A stretch of DNA of 64,000 nucleotides from Gemmatimonadetes bacterium T265 (lineage in GTDB: Bacteria; Gemmatimonadota; Gemmatimonadetes; Gemmatimonadales; Gemmatimonadaceae): assembly GCA_019973575.1 (NCBI GenBank), contig BPUI01000001.1, positions 620,001-684,000 of the forward strand, in the 5' to 3' direction. Below the pieces are notes generated by a model. It worked only from the letters and a program-made list of their open reading frames with translations, was not told the DNA's origin and searched no databases. The position numbers and the translations under genes are program-made. Positions 33,731 through 42,257 of this stretch are shown one piece after another (within the stretch, counting starts at the first letter, position 1; the number at the start of each line of letters is the position of its first letter).

Positions 33731-35055
33731 GGCGAGGACGCCACGTCCGTGCTCGCGTCCGCCGCGGCGTCGGCGCCGGCGACTTCGACGCCGGCCGCGC
33801 GCTCGACGGCGAACACGCCGAGCCAGTAGTCGTGCACGGCGGTGTAGTAATCGGCGCGCGTGTCGGCGTCGGCGCGCAGCGCGTCGAGCAGCTCGAGCTG
33901 CGAGATCGCGCCCGCCTGGTAGGCGTAGCGCGCCGTGGCGACGGCCTGCCGCGCCTTGGCGAGCAGCCCGCGCTCGTAACGCTCGGCCAGGCCGCGCGAG
34001 ACCTGGTATTGGTCGAGCGCGGTCGCCGCGTCGGTCTCGACCTGCAACCGCGCGCGGTCGGCCGCCACCTCGGCGGCCGCGAGCCCGGCGCGCGCGCGCG
34101 TGCGTTCGCCCGAGAAGAGGTAGGGGAACGGCAGCGCGGCCCCGACCCCGAAGCTGTAGAAGTGGCCGTTGTCGAACCGCTGGTGCTGCTGCGTGACGTA
34201 GGACAGCTGCGGCACCGGGACGACCTGCGCGCGCGCGTTGCTCACGAGCGCGCGGCTCTGCGCCACCCGGACGCCCGCGCTCCGGAGGTCGGGGCGCGAG
34301 CGGAGCGCGAGCGCCCGCAGCCCGGCCGTGTCGATCGGCACCGGCACGAAGCGCAGGACGCCCGCCGCGGCCAGCCCGGTGTCGGGGGCGGCGACGCCCA
34401 TGAGTTGCTGCAGCGCGAGCCGGCCGGCGTGCACCTGGGCGGTCCCGCGCGCGAGGGCCGCGTCGCTGTGGGCGTACTCGAGCTCGCTCCGGACGACGTT
34501 CTGCGCGGGCACGTCGCCGTCCCTGAGCCGCACCGAGTCGGCCGCGAGCACCTGCCGCACGGCCTCGCGCTGCTCGGCCGCAACGTCGCGCAGGGCCTGC
34601 GCGAGCAGGACGTCGTAGTAGCTCTGGCGCACCGCGTAGTCGGTCGTGCGGCGCGCGTCGGCCTCGTCGAGGCGGGTCGCGTCGGCGCCGAGGCGGGCGG
34701 CGCGCGTGCGGAAGAGGCGCGCCGGCGTGACGTCGACCGGCTCGGTGAGCGAGTACTGCGTCGGCACGTTCGGCACGACGCCGAGCGTGGGGTTGGGGAG
34801 CGCGGCGGCGATCGCGCGCTCGCCGCGCGCGGAGTCCTCGCGCAGGCGGGCGACGACGAGGTCCGGGTTGGCCCGCCGCGCGGCGGTGAGGGCGGCCGCG
34901 AGCGTGACCGAACGGGCGGGGGGCGCGGCGGCGGGCGGCGCAACCGCGTGCTGCGCCGCGAGCGCGCGCGGTGCGCCGGCCGCCGCCGCACAGAGGGCGC
35001 CGGCGGCGACGCCGCGGAGCGCGCGGGCGAACGCGTACACACACGAACAGGGCAC
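33727..35055 (-). CDS. TolC family outer membrane efflux protein (CusC/CzcC-like)
   Basis: Predicted 442-residue outer-membrane channel protein. A signal peptide (residues 1-34, ending RALAAQ) is followed by two OEP repeats, each with long helices: ALTAARRANPDLVVARLRED and, in the second half, SLRSRPDLR-like ALRSRPDLRSAGVRVAQSRA. Repeats end near YWLGVFAVERAAG. It is the first gene of the tripartite efflux operon. The GTG at 35055 gives the longest signal peptide; a second GTG at 35040 is equally good. Four GCTAA half-sites lie just upstream (35079-35129). Confidence 0.87.
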   Translation of the reverse strand: MPCSCVYAFARALRGVAAGALCAAAAGAPRALAAQHAVAPPAAAPPARSVTLAAALTAARRANPDLVVARLREDSARGERAIAAALPNPTLGVVPNVPTQYSLTEPVDVTPARLFRTRAARLGADATRLDEADARRTTDYAVRQSYYDVLLAQALRDVAAEQREAVRQVLAADSVRLRDGDVPAQNVVRSELEYAHSDAALARGTAQVHAGRLALQQLMGVAAPDTGLAAAGVLRFVPVPIDTAGLRALALRSRPDLRSAGVRVAQSRALVSNARAQVVPVPQLSYVTQQHQRFDNGHFYSFGVGAALPFPYLFSGERTRARAGLAAAEVAADRARLQVETDAATALDQYQVSRGLAERYERGLLAKARQAVATARYAYQAGAISQLELLDALRADADTRADYYTAVHDYWLGVFAVERAAGVEVAGADAAADASTDVASSP

Positions 35056-35078
35056 GAAGGGAGCGTACTCGTGTCGCG

Positions 35079-35129
35079 CGCTAAGCCGCTGCTAACGAGC
35101 CCCGTCGCGTCGCTAAGAGGTTGCTAACG
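35079..35129 (-). promoter_or_regulatory. Probable response-regulator binding box upstream of the efflux operon
   Basis: Two copies of CGCTAAG-N4-TGCTAACG (35079-35097 and 35111-35129), 32 bases apart. Within each copy the GCTAA half-sites are 11 bases apart, one helical turn, the layout of PhoB/OmpR-family binding sites. It lies 24 bases upstream of the TolC-family gene start. The OmpR-type regulator encoded at 36802-37554 is the natural candidate. Confidence 0.6.
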
Positions 35130-35169
35130 CGGAGGTTAGAGCAACTGGCGAGCGTGTGACGCACACGTG

Positions 35170-35232
35170 GCCCCGCGCGTTCGCGGGGTGACGGCCCCCG
35201 ACCGTCGTCATCCCCGCGAACGCGGGGGTCCG
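35170..35232. repeat. REP-like inverted repeat between the kinase and the efflux operon
   Basis: Two near-identical palindromic arms face each other: CCCCGCGCGTTCGCGGGGTG at about 35170-35190 and its counterpart ATCCCCGCGAACGCGGGG at about 35210-35227. Each arm is itself a hairpin. The kinase stop codon (35208-35210) lies inside the right-hand element. It may terminate the kinase transcript and also resembles REP/PU-type elements. Confidence 0.6.
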
Positions 35233-36716
35233 CGGCTATGCCCGCAGCTCCGCGTCGTCCCGCGCGACGTCCCGACCGCCGCGCCCGGCAGGCGCAGCAC
35301 GAACACGCTCCCGCCGCCCTCGCGCGCCGCGTACGCGAGCGTCCCGCCCTGCGCCTCCGCGAGCGCGCGCGCCGTGGCGAGCCCCAGCCCCGCCCCCCCG
35401 ACGTCCGCCGGCGCCCCCGCGCCGCGGTAGAACGGCGTGAAGATCCGCTCCCGCTCCCCCGCGGGCACGCCCGGCCCCCGGTCCCGCACCTCGAAGACGA
35501 GGGCGCCGTCGGCGGCGTACGCGGCGAGCTCCACGGGCGCGCCGGACGCCGCGTATTTATTCGCGTTCTCGACCAGATTGCCGAGGATGCGCAGGGTGGC
35601 GACGAAGTCGAACGTGCCCGCGAGCGGCGGGTCGTCGACGGGCAGGTCGACGACGAGCGGGCGCGGCTGCGGGCCCGCGCCGAGCACCCCGGCCACCTGC
35701 CGCCGGAGCGCGCCGACGACGTCCTCCGCGGTGTTCAGCTCCGGGTGGACCACCACACCGCCGGCCCGCGCGCGCGAGAGGTCGAGCAGGTCGGCGACGA
35801 TGCGCGTCAGCCGGTCGGCCTGCTCCTCGATGACTGCCGCGTTCGCGTCGCCGCGGCGCGCGCTGTCGTGGGCGAGCGCCTTGATCGTCGTGAGCGGCGT
35901 GCGGAGGTCGTGCGAGACGGCGGCGAGCAGCTGGTCCTTCATCCGGTCGGCCTCGCGCAGCGCCTCCGCGCGCTCCGCCTCCGCGACGAGCCGCACGCGC
36001 TCGGCGGCGAGCGCGGCGTAGTGGGCGAGCGCCTCGAGGAAGGCGAGGCGCGAGGCGTCGGCGCGTACGCCGCCGGCGCGCGCGAGGCGGAGCGCGCCGA
36101 CCACCCGGCCCGAGGTCCGGAGCGGGACGACGACGTCGGCCGGCGCGGCCGCGAGCGCCGCGCGCAGGCCGGCGGCGGGCGCGCCCGCGCCTGACGGCAC
36201 GTGGCCCGTCGCGGCGAGCGGCGCGCCGGCGGCGTCGGAGATCGCGCAGCCGTCGAGCGCGAGGGTGCGCGCGAACGCCGCGGCCACCGCGCGCACGGCC
36301 GCGTCCGCCTCTCCCACGCCCAGCGCCTCGGCCCCGACCCCCGCCAGCTCGCCCACCTCGTCGGCCCGCCGCCGCGCCGCAGTCGCCTCCGCGCGCGCGA
36401 CCTCCAGCAGCTGCGTCGCGACCCCCGCGGTGACGAAGAACGCGACCAGCACGACCCAGTCGAGCGGCTTGGCGACGGTCAGCGTGTCGTACGGCGGCTG
36501 GAAGACGTAGTCGACGAGCACCGCGGCCTCGGCCGCGAGCACGAGGCCGAGCGCGCGCCCCTCCGTCGCGCTCCCGGCGAGGATGACGAGCAGGAGCGGG
36601 AGGACGACGTGCACCTGGTCGATGTGGCCGCGCCGGGTGGCGAGCGCGGCCGCCATCGCCGCGAGCACGCCGACCCACGCGGCCCAGACCGCGAGCCGCT
36701 TCCCGAGTCGTCTCAC
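35208..36716 (-). CDS. KdpD-like sensor histidine kinase (DUF4118-GAF-HisKA-HATPase)
   Basis: Predicted 502-residue kinase. Four hydrophobic helices at residues about 8-110 match the DUF4118 membrane module of KdpD (VDYVFQPPYDTLTVAKPLDWV). A GAF-like domain (about 125-245) and a HisKA dimerisation helix follow, with the phospho-accepting His in AVSHDLRTPLTTIKAL (about 264). The HATPase has LVENANKYA and DRGPGVP and GAGLGLATARAL. The N-terminal KdpD USP/ATP-binding module is absent. The last 20 residues (Arg/Gly/Ser-rich) are encoded by a REP-like repeat. GTG start 36716 lies in a tandem repeat. Its gene position suggests control of the metal efflux operon. Confidence 0.88.
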   Translation of the reverse strand: MRRLGKRLAVWAAWVGVLAAMAAALATRRGHIDQVHVVLPLLLVILAGSATEGRALGLVLAAEAAVLVDYVFQPPYDTLTVAKPLDWVVLVAFFVTAGVATQLLEVARAEATAARRRADEVGELAGVGAEALGVGEADAAVRAVAAAFARTLALDGCAISDAAGAPLAATGHVPSGAGAPAAGLRAALAAAPADVVVPLRTSGRVVGALRLARAGGVRADASRLAFLEALAHYAALAAERVRLVAEAERAEALREADRMKDQLLAAVSHDLRTPLTTIKALAHDSARRGDANAAVIEEQADRLTRIVADLLDLSRARAGGVVVHPELNTAEDVVGALRRQVAGVLGAGPQPRPLVVDLPVDDPPLAGTFDFVATLRILGNLVENANKYAASGAPVELAAYAADGALVFEVRDRGPGVPAGERERIFTPFYRGAGAPADVGGAGLGLATARALAEAQGGTLAYAAREGGGSVFVLRLPGAAVGTSRGTTRSCGHSRGPPRSRG

Positions 36717-36766
36717 GCGGGCCGTCTCACGCGAGCTGTCTCACGTGGGCCGCCTCACGCGGGCCG
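36711..36766. repeat. Four tandem 14-bp repeats spanning the kinase start codon
   Basis: Units TCTCACGCGGGCCG (36711-36724), TCTCACGCGAGCTG (36725-36738), TCTCACGTGGGCCG (36739-36752) and CCTCACGCGGGCCG (36753-36766). On the minus strand each contains GTGAG(A/G), and the last one supplies the kinase GTG start. Unit length is not a multiple of three. Confidence 0.8.
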
Positions 36767-36801
36767 CACGCGGCGCTCGCCCCGCGGGACGCGACGCGGC
36801 G

Positions 36802-37554
36802 TTAGGCCGCCCTCGGCGGCTCGAACCGGTAGCCGACGCCGGGCTCGGTGACGATGAGCTCGGGCGACGACGGCACGCGCTCGATCTTGCGGCGCAGGTT
36901 GGTCACGTGCACCCGCAGGTACTGCGCGGCGTTGCCGAACTGCCGCGCCCACACCGCGTCGAAGATCTGCTTGTGCGTCAGCGTGCGCCCCGCGTCGGCG
37001 GCGAGGGTGCGCAGGATGCCCCACTCGATGGGCGTGAGCCCGAGCGAGCGCCCGCCGCGGGTCGCGACGCGGCGGTGGAAGTCGATCACGAGGTCGCCCG
37101 CGCGCAGCGGCGCGAGCTCGTTCGCGCCCGCGGCGCGCATGTTGGCGCGGCGCAGCTGGGCGCGCACGCGCGCGGCGAGTTCGCCCGGGCCGAAGGGTTT
37201 GGTGAGGTAGTCGTCCGCGCCCGCGTCGAGCAGGCGGATCTTCTCCTGCTCGGAGTGGCGGGCCGAGAGGACGAGGACGGGCGCCGGCGACCAGGCGCGC
37301 ATCTCGCGGCAGACCGCGCCGCCGTCCATGTCGGGCAGCCCGAGGTCGAGGACGACGAGGTCGGGCCCGCGCGCGGCGGCCACGTCGAGCGCGTCGCGGC
37401 CGGTCGCGGCCTCGTAGACCGTCGCCCCGAGCTCTTCGAGCACGCGCCGCACGGCGTGCCGGATCTGCGGCTCGTCGTCGACGACGAGCACGGTGGCGGT
37501 CGAGGGGGCCGCCGGGGCGGCCGCGGGCGTGGCGAGCAGCGACGAGTCGGGCAC
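36802..37554 (-). CDS. OmpR/KdpE-family response regulator
   Basis: Predicted 250-residue regulator. The receiver domain starts ATVLVVDDEPQIRHAVRRVLE (residues about 20-40), with the phospho-accepting Asp in VVLDLGLPDMDG (about 68) and Lys in DYLTKPFGPGELAARV. The C-terminal winged helix has LTPIEWGILRTLAADAGRTL and the recognition helix in AAQYLRVHVTNLRRKIE, ending GVGYRFEPPRAA. Closest in style to KdpE. The stop codon TAA lies in a GTTAGGC motif. It is upstream of the kinase and is likely to act at the tandem GCTAA boxes before the efflux genes. Confidence 0.92.
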   Translation of the reverse strand: MPDSSLLATPAAAPAAPSTATVLVVDDEPQIRHAVRRVLEELGATVYEAATGRDALDVAAARGPDLVVLDLGLPDMDGGAVCREMRAWSPAPVLVLSARHSEQEKIRLLDAGADDYLTKPFGPGELAARVRAQLRRANMRAAGANELAPLRAGDLVIDFHRRVATRGGRSLGLTPIEWGILRTLAADAGRTLTHKQIFDAVWARQFGNAAQYLRVHVTNLRRKIERVPSSPELIVTEPGVGYRFEPPRAA

Positions 37555-37649
37555 GGCGTCGGGGGCGGGTGGACGTCGTGGAATCTGACAGGTTCAGGAC
37601 GGTCTGCCATCCCCGCCGCATCGGTGCGGCGAAAAAAGCCGCCAAGAAC

Positions 37650-37691
37650 GCGCGCGGGGTGCCGCCCGGTTAGGAGCGGCACCCCGCGCGC
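37650..37691 (-). terminator. Terminator of the Gly/Ala-rich lipoprotein gene
   Basis: Perfect 16-bp stem (37650-37665 with 37676-37691) around a 10-base loop. On the minus strand it starts 30 bases after the lipoprotein stop and is followed by a second small hairpin that contains TTTTTT (37631-37636). It separates that gene from the two-component system. Confidence 0.75.
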
Positions 37692-37720
37692 GGGCCGGCT
37701 GGCGACGGCCGGGTCGGGCC

Positions 37721-38167
37721 TTACGGCGTGCGCGTCCCGCCGGCGCCGCCGGTGCCCGATCCCGCCGTGCCCGCGGGCGGCGTCGCGGTGCCCGTGCCGG
37801 CGCCGGCCGCGCCGGACGCCCCGGTGCCGCCCGCCCCGCTCGTCCCGGCGGTGCCGCCGGTGCCGCCGCTGGTCGCGCCCGCGCCGGTGCCGGCGCCCGC
37901 GCCGGACGTGCCCGCGCCCGGGGTGCCGCTCATGCCGCCGCCGCTCGTGCCGGCCCCGCCGCTCATCCCGGCGCCGGCGCTCATCCCGGCGCCGCCCGCG
38001 CCGCCGGCGCGGTTCATCGAATCGGCCGCGGTCGTGCCCGTCGCCGTGCCGCCGGCGCCCGTACTGGCCGCGCCGGCGCTGTCGGCCGCGGCGCCCTTGT
38101 TGCCGCCGCAGGCGGCGGCCGCGACCGCGGCGCCGAGGGCGAACGTCGTGAAGTAGCGCTTGGTCAT
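37721..38167 (-). CDS. Low-complexity Gly/Ala/Thr-rich lipoprotein
   Basis: Predicted 148-residue lipoprotein. The signal peptide is MTKRYFTTFALGAAVAAAAC with the lipobox Cys at residue 20. The mature part is almost entirely Gly, Ala, Ser and Thr with a few Met and Pro (for example GAGMSGGAGTSGGGMSG). Such sequence is probably disordered and coats or spaces at the outer membrane; no family is recognisable. A clear AGGAG ribosome site precedes ATG 38167 and a strong terminator follows, so it is an expressed unit despite its low complexity. Confidence 0.68.
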   Translation of the reverse strand: MTKRYFTTFALGAAVAAAACGGNKGAAADSAGAASTGAGGTATGTTAADSMNRAGGAGGAGMSAGAGMSGGAGTSGGGMSGTPGAGTSGAGAGTGAGATSGGTGGTAGTSGAGGTGASGAAGAGTGTATPPAGTAGSGTGGAGGTRTP

Positions 38168-38204
38168 CTGCTGTTGTCTCCTGGTGGTGGGGATGGGGAT
38201 GTCG

Positions 38205-39221
38205 TTAGGCGGACCCGCGTCCGCGTTCGCGGGCGGCGAGTGCGACCCCGACGCCGAGCGCCGCGGCGCCGAGCACCGTAGCGAGCGGGTTGAGCGCGGC
38301 CGTCGTGAACGCGCTCGACTGCCGGACGTGCCCGGCGTACCGGCCGCGCTCGCGCCCGCTGCCGCTGCGCGGCGCGTAGAGCGTCGCGTCGTCGCGCGCC
38401 GGCAGGTCGGTCTGCTGGCCCGCGAACGCGGTGGCCAGTTTGAGCCGGTCGACGACGCGCGGCGCGAACGTCTCGAGCGTCGTGTAGAGCTTGGCGCTCC
38501 CGCCGACCTTGACGTCGCGGTAGGGGCGCTCCGCGGCGGCGAGGATCGCGCGCGCGACGACCGCCGGCGCGTACACCGGCGCCTGGTGCGTCGGCTCCAC
38601 GCCGAGCTGGTTGCCGGCGTGCTCGGGGTAGGGCGTGTCGACCGCGGCCGGCTTGACGAGCGTGACCGAGACCGGCGCGCCCTCGTACTCCAGCTCGACG
38701 CGGAGGGCGTCGGTGAAGCCCTTCACCGCGTGCTTGCTCGCGGAGTAGTGGCCCTGCAGCGGCATCGCGGTGTCGGAGTGCACCGACCCGACGTTGACGA
38801 GCGCGCCGCCGCCGCGCCGCTTGAGGTAGGGCACCGCGACGAGCGAGCCGTGCACGACGCCCCAGTAGTTGGTCTCGAACAGCCGGCGCGCGTCGGCGAG
38901 CGGCACGTCGCCCAGGCGCCCGTAGATCGACACGCCGGCGTTGTTCACCCAGGTGTCGATCCCGCCGAACGCGGCCGCCGCCCGCGCCGCGACTGCGGCC
39001 ACCTCGTCGAAGTCGGCGACGTCCGCGACCACGTACTCGGCGCGCCCGCCCTCCGCCCGGATCGACTCGACCGCGGCCGCGAGGTCCGCCGCGTCGCGCG
39101 CGGCGAGCACGACCTTCGCGCCGCGCCGCGCGGCCTCGCGCGCCGTCACGAGCCCGATGCCGCTCGACGCGCCCGTGACGACGACCACCTGCTGGTCCAG
39201 CTTCCTGAGCGTTAGGCTCAT
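38205..39221 (-). CDS. SDR family oxidoreductase with C-terminal membrane segment
   Basis: Predicted 338-residue protein. The Rossmann fold has VVVTGASSGIGLVTAREAARRG (in part; residues about 12-32), the NNAGVSIYG motif, and catalytic YSASKHAVKGF (Tyr-x-x-x-Lys). A substrate-loop extension follows. The C-terminus (LNPLATVLGAAALGVGVALAARERG) is one hydrophobic helix that may anchor it in the membrane. This layout is common in 'SDR family oxidoreductase' proteins of Gemmatimonadota and Proteobacteria whose substrates are unknown. ATG 39221 is preferred to the GTG at 39263. Divergent from pncB. Confidence 0.85.
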   Translation of the reverse strand: MSLTLRKLDQQVVVVTGASSGIGLVTAREAARRGAKVVLAARDAADLAAAVESIRAEGGRAEYVVADVADFDEVAAVAARAAAAFGGIDTWVNNAGVSIYGRLGDVPLADARRLFETNYWGVVHGSLVAVPYLKRRGGGALVNVGSVHSDTAMPLQGHYSASKHAVKGFTDALRVELEYEGAPVSVTLVKPAAVDTPYPEHAGNQLGVEPTHQAPVYAPAVVARAILAAAERPYRDVKVGGSAKLYTTLETFAPRVVDRLKLATAFAGQQTDLPARDDATLYAPRSGSGRERGRYAGHVRQSSAFTTAALNPLATVLGAAALGVGVALAARERGRGSA

Positions 39222-39358
39222 CCAGTCCCGCACTGTAGAGTCGGCCGCGGCGCGACGGCGCACGGCGTAGTACGCGCGCTACGCCGAGCAATGCGCGTAC
39301 CGCGGACCCGAACGGTGCGAGATTACCGCGGGTTCCCACGTCCCCCGACCGCCCGCGC

Positions 39359-40834
39359 ATGCCCCGCGACCCTGCCGCCTCCGCGCTCCTCACCGACCTC
39401 TACCAGCTGACGATGGCGCTCGGCTACTGGCGCGCCGGGCGCGCCGCGCGCGAGGCAGCGTTCCACCTCTACTTCCGCACGGCCCCGTTCGGCGGCGGGT
39501 ACACGGTCGCCTGCGGGCTCGACCCCGCGGCCGACTACCTCGCGGACTTCCGCTTCGAGTCCGACGAGCTCGCCTACCTCGCGACGCTCGAGGACGCCGA
39601 CGCGCGCCCGCTCTTCCCCGCCGACTTCCTCGACCACCTCGCCGGGCTCCGGCTCGCGCTCGACGTCGACATGGTGCCCGAGGGGACGGTCGTCTTCCCC
39701 AACGAGCCGCTCGTGCGCGTGCGCGGCCCGATCCTCCAGGCCCAGCTCGTCGAGACCGCGCTTCTCACGCACGTCGGCTTTTCGACGCTCGTCGCGACAA
39801 AGGCGGCGCGCGTCGCGCTCGCCGCGGCGGGCGACGAGGTGCTCGAGTTCGGGCTGCGGCGCGCGCAGGGCCCCGACGGCGGGCTCGCCGCGAGCCGCGC
39901 CGCCTTCGTCGGCGGCTGCGGCGCGACGAGTAACGTGCTCGCCGGCATGCGCTATGGCATCCCGGTGCGCGGCACGCACGCGCACAGCTGGGTGATGAGC
40001 TTCGACGGCGAGCCCGAGAGCTTCGCGGCCTACGCGGAGGCGCTCCCCGGCAACTGCGTCTTCCTCGTCGACACCTACGACACGCTCGACGGCGTGCGCC
40101 ACGCGATCGACGCGGGCCGCGCGCTCCGCGCCCGCGGCCGCCGCCTGTTAGGCATCCGCCTCGACTCGGGCGACCTCGCGTACCTGAGCCGCGCGGCGCG
40201 CCGGCTGCTCGACGAGGCGGGCTTCCCCGACGCGCGCGTGCTCGCCTCGAACGACCTCGACGAGCACCTGATCGAGAGCCTCAAACGCCAGGGCGCGGCG
40301 ATCGCGGTCTGGGGCGTCGGCACCAAGCTCGTCACCGCGTACGACCACCCCGCGCTCGGCTGCGTCTACAAGCTCAGCGCGGTGCGGGACGCGGCGGGCG
40401 ACTGGCGGCCGCGCGTGAAGGTGAGCGAGCAGGCCGCGAAGACGACCACGCCCGGCGTGCTGCAGGTGCGCCGCTACCGCGGCGCCGACGGGCGCGTCGT
40501 GGGGGACATGCTCTGCGACGAGCTCGCGCCGCCGGCGTTAGACCCGGCGACGATGGTCGACCCGCTCGACGCGACGCGCCGCAAGCGCTTCGCGGTGGAC
40601 GCCGAGTACGAGCCGCTGCTGCGGCCGGTGTTCGCCGGCGGGGCGCGCGTGCGCGCCGCGGAGGGGCTTGACGCGGCGAGGGCGAGGGTGCGGGAGGGGC
40701 TCGCCGAGCTGCCGGAGGGAACGACGCGGCTCGCCAACCCGCACCGATACCCGGTCGGGCTCGAGCTTGGGCTGTACGAGCGGAAGACGGAGCTCGTGCT
40801 CGCGGCGAGGGGACTCGCGACGGCCGCGGAGTGA
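39359..40834 (+). CDS. pncB: Nicotinate phosphoribosyltransferase
   Basis: Predicted 491-residue enzyme of NAD salvage. It converts nicotinate and PRPP to nicotinate mononucleotide, usually with ATP hydrolysis. Motifs: [16 protein letters not shown] at the N-terminus, [12 protein letters not shown] near residue 163, [11 protein letters not shown] (about 205-215, with the catalytic His) and [13 protein letters not shown]. The C-terminal region [18 protein letters not shown] fits the group of bacterial NAPRTases. ATG 39359 is the start. Its stop codon marks the left edge of a 100-bp inverted repeat. Confidence 0.93.
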   Translation: MPRDPAASALLTDLYQLTMALGYWRAGRAAREAAFHLYFRTAPFGGGYTVACGLDPAADYLADFRFESDELAYLATLEDADARPLFPADFLDHLAGLRLALDVDMVPEGTVVFPNEPLVRVRGPILQAQLVETALLTHVGFSTLVATKAARVALAAAGDEVLEFGLRRAQGPDGGLAASRAAFVGGCGATSNVLAGMRYGIPVRGTHAHSWVMSFDGEPESFAAYAEALPGNCVFLVDTYDTLDGVRHAIDAGRALRARGRRLLGIRLDSGDLAYLSRAARRLLDEAGFPDARVLASNDLDEHLIESLKRQGAAIAVWGVGTKLVTAYDHPALGCVYKLSAVRDAAGDWRPRVKVSEQAAKTTTPGVLQVRRYRGADGRVVGDMLCDELAPPALDPATMVDPLDATRRKRFAVDAEYEPLLRPVFAGGARVRAAEGLDAARARVREGLAELPEGTTRLANPHRYPVGLELGLYERKTELVLAARGLATAAE

Positions 40835-40934
40835 GTCGGGGACGTCGCGGGTCCGGCGGGGCGGATGGTGCGACGGATAGGGCGTGGGTGGGGGAGCGTG
40901 CCAGGTAAGCGCTTGCGGGAAGGTCTTGGGGCGG
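40833..40934 (+). repeat. Left arm of a 100-bp imperfect inverted repeat
   Basis: Begins within the pncB stop codon. The first 32 bases match the complement of 41161-41192 at 29 positions; the next 70 match the complement of 41090-41160 at about 79% with one gap. The region 40835-41144 holds no gene. Between the arms lies GC-rich sequence with the GTTAGT-type variant at 40970. Confidence 0.75.
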
Positions 40935-41089
40935 TTCCGGACTGGGCGGGGCAGAGCGGGCGAGGCGGACTAACGGCACGGGAACAGCGGCCGAATGAAC
41001 GACAGGGGTTGGCCGGTCCCCGGCCGTGCCCGACCCGGCCGCCGCCCCCGCCCCGCCTCACGGGCGCCGGCCGCCCCGCTCTTCCTACC

Positions 41090-41192
41090 CCGCCCCAACG
41101 ACCTGCCCGCGTGCGCCCACCTGGCGCACCCGCCCACCCACGCCTTACCCGTCGCTTTCCCCGCCCCGCTGGACCCGCGACGCCGCCGACTC
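41090..41192 (-). repeat. Right arm of the 100-bp inverted repeat
   Basis: Inverted partner of 40833-40934. Its outer half encodes the last 14 or so residues of the Gfo/Idh/MocA protein (41145-41192); the inner half is downstream of that gene. Both convergent genes therefore end in copies of the same element. Confidence 0.75.
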
Positions 41193-42257
41193 GAGCCCAT
41201 CCATTCGCACGACTCTCCCTTCGCGCGCCGCCTTCCCCGCCGCCTCGATCACCTCCAACCCCGCGACCGCGTCCGCCATCTCCACTGGCGCCCCCCCGCC
41301 GCCCCGAATCGCGTCCCGCACTCCCGCGTAAAACCGCTCGTACGCCCCGCCCTCCGTCGGCACCGGGTGCACGTCGTCTCCCGCGCCGAGTGTGCCCCAC
41401 CTCGCCTCCGGCTCCTCCCCCCAGCCGGGGTCCCCCGGCCGCGCCCCGCCCGCGAGCGCCGCCTCCTGCGGGTCGAGGCCGTACTTCACGTACGCCCCGC
41501 CCGTGCCTGACACGCGGAAGCGCGCCCCCGCCTGCCCAGCGAGCGCGCTCGCGCCGAGGTGCGACCGCACGCCCGAGGCGTGCGTCAGCGCGACGAAGAA
41601 GTCGTCGTCGACCGCGGCCTCCCCTGGCCGCCGCCGGTCCAACTCCGCGTACACCGCCGCCACCGGCCCGAAGAGGACGAGCGCCTGGTCGACGAGGTGC
41701 GGGCCGAGGTCGTAGAGCAGCCCCGTCCCCGCGCCGGCCCCGGCGGCCTCCTTCCACCCCGCCCGCGGCGTCGGCCGCCAGCGATCGAAGCGCGACACGA
41801 AGCGGTGGACCGTGCCTAACGCGCCGCCCGCGACGAGGCGGCGCGCCGTGCGGAAGTCGCCGTCCCAGCGCCGGTTGTGGAAGGGGACGAGGAGCACGCC
41901 GCGCTCGCGCGCCGCGGCGGCGAGCGCGCGCGCCGCGGCGGCCGTCGGCGCGACCGGCTTGTCGACGACGACGTGCCGCCCGGCCGCGACCGCCGCCCGC
42001 GCGATCGGCACGTGCGTGGCGTTGGGCGTCGTAACGACGACCACGTCTACCGGCTCGAGCCGCGCGCCGTCCCACAGCGCCTCCGCCCGGTCCACCACCC
42101 GCACCCCCGGGTACGCCGCCGCGGCCCGCGCACCGCGCTCGGCGTCCGTCGTCACGACCGCCGCGAGGCGGAGCCCCGGCGTCGCCGCGACGAGCGGCGC
42201 GTGGAACACCGATCCGCCGAGCCCGTAGCCGACGACGCCGACGCGCAGGTCGCTCAC
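41145..42257 (-). CDS. Gfo/Idh/MocA family oxidoreductase
   Basis: Predicted 370-residue NAD(P)-dependent dehydrogenase. The Rossmann nucleotide-binding motif is LRVGVVGYGLGGSVFHAPL (residues about 4-22), and the catalytic-site EKP/DKP motif appears as HVVVDKPVAPT. HNRRWDGDFRTARRLV and the LYDLGPHLVDQAL (His) segment are typical of this family. The substrate, a sugar or inositol derivative, cannot be told. GTG 42257 is used because the Rossmann strand begins four residues later. The last 14 residues (Ser/Arg/Gly-rich) lie in the inverted repeat and look like an added tail. Confidence 0.9.
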   Translation of the reverse strand: MSDLRVGVVGYGLGGSVFHAPLVAATPGLRLAAVVTTDAERGARAAAAYPGVRVVDRAEALWDGARLEPVDVVVVTTPNATHVPIARAAVAAGRHVVVDKPVAPTAAAARALAAAARERGVLLVPFHNRRWDGDFRTARRLVAGGALGTVHRFVSRFDRWRPTPRAGWKEAAGAGAGTGLLYDLGPHLVDQALVLFGPVAAVYAELDRRRPGEAAVDDDFFVALTHASGVRSHLGASALAGQAGARFRVSGTGGAYVKYGLDPQEAALAGGARPGDPGWGEEPEARWGTLGAGDDVHPVPTEGGAYERFYAGVRDAIRGGGGAPVEMADAVAGLEVIEAAGKAAREGRVVRMDGLESAASRVQRGGESDG

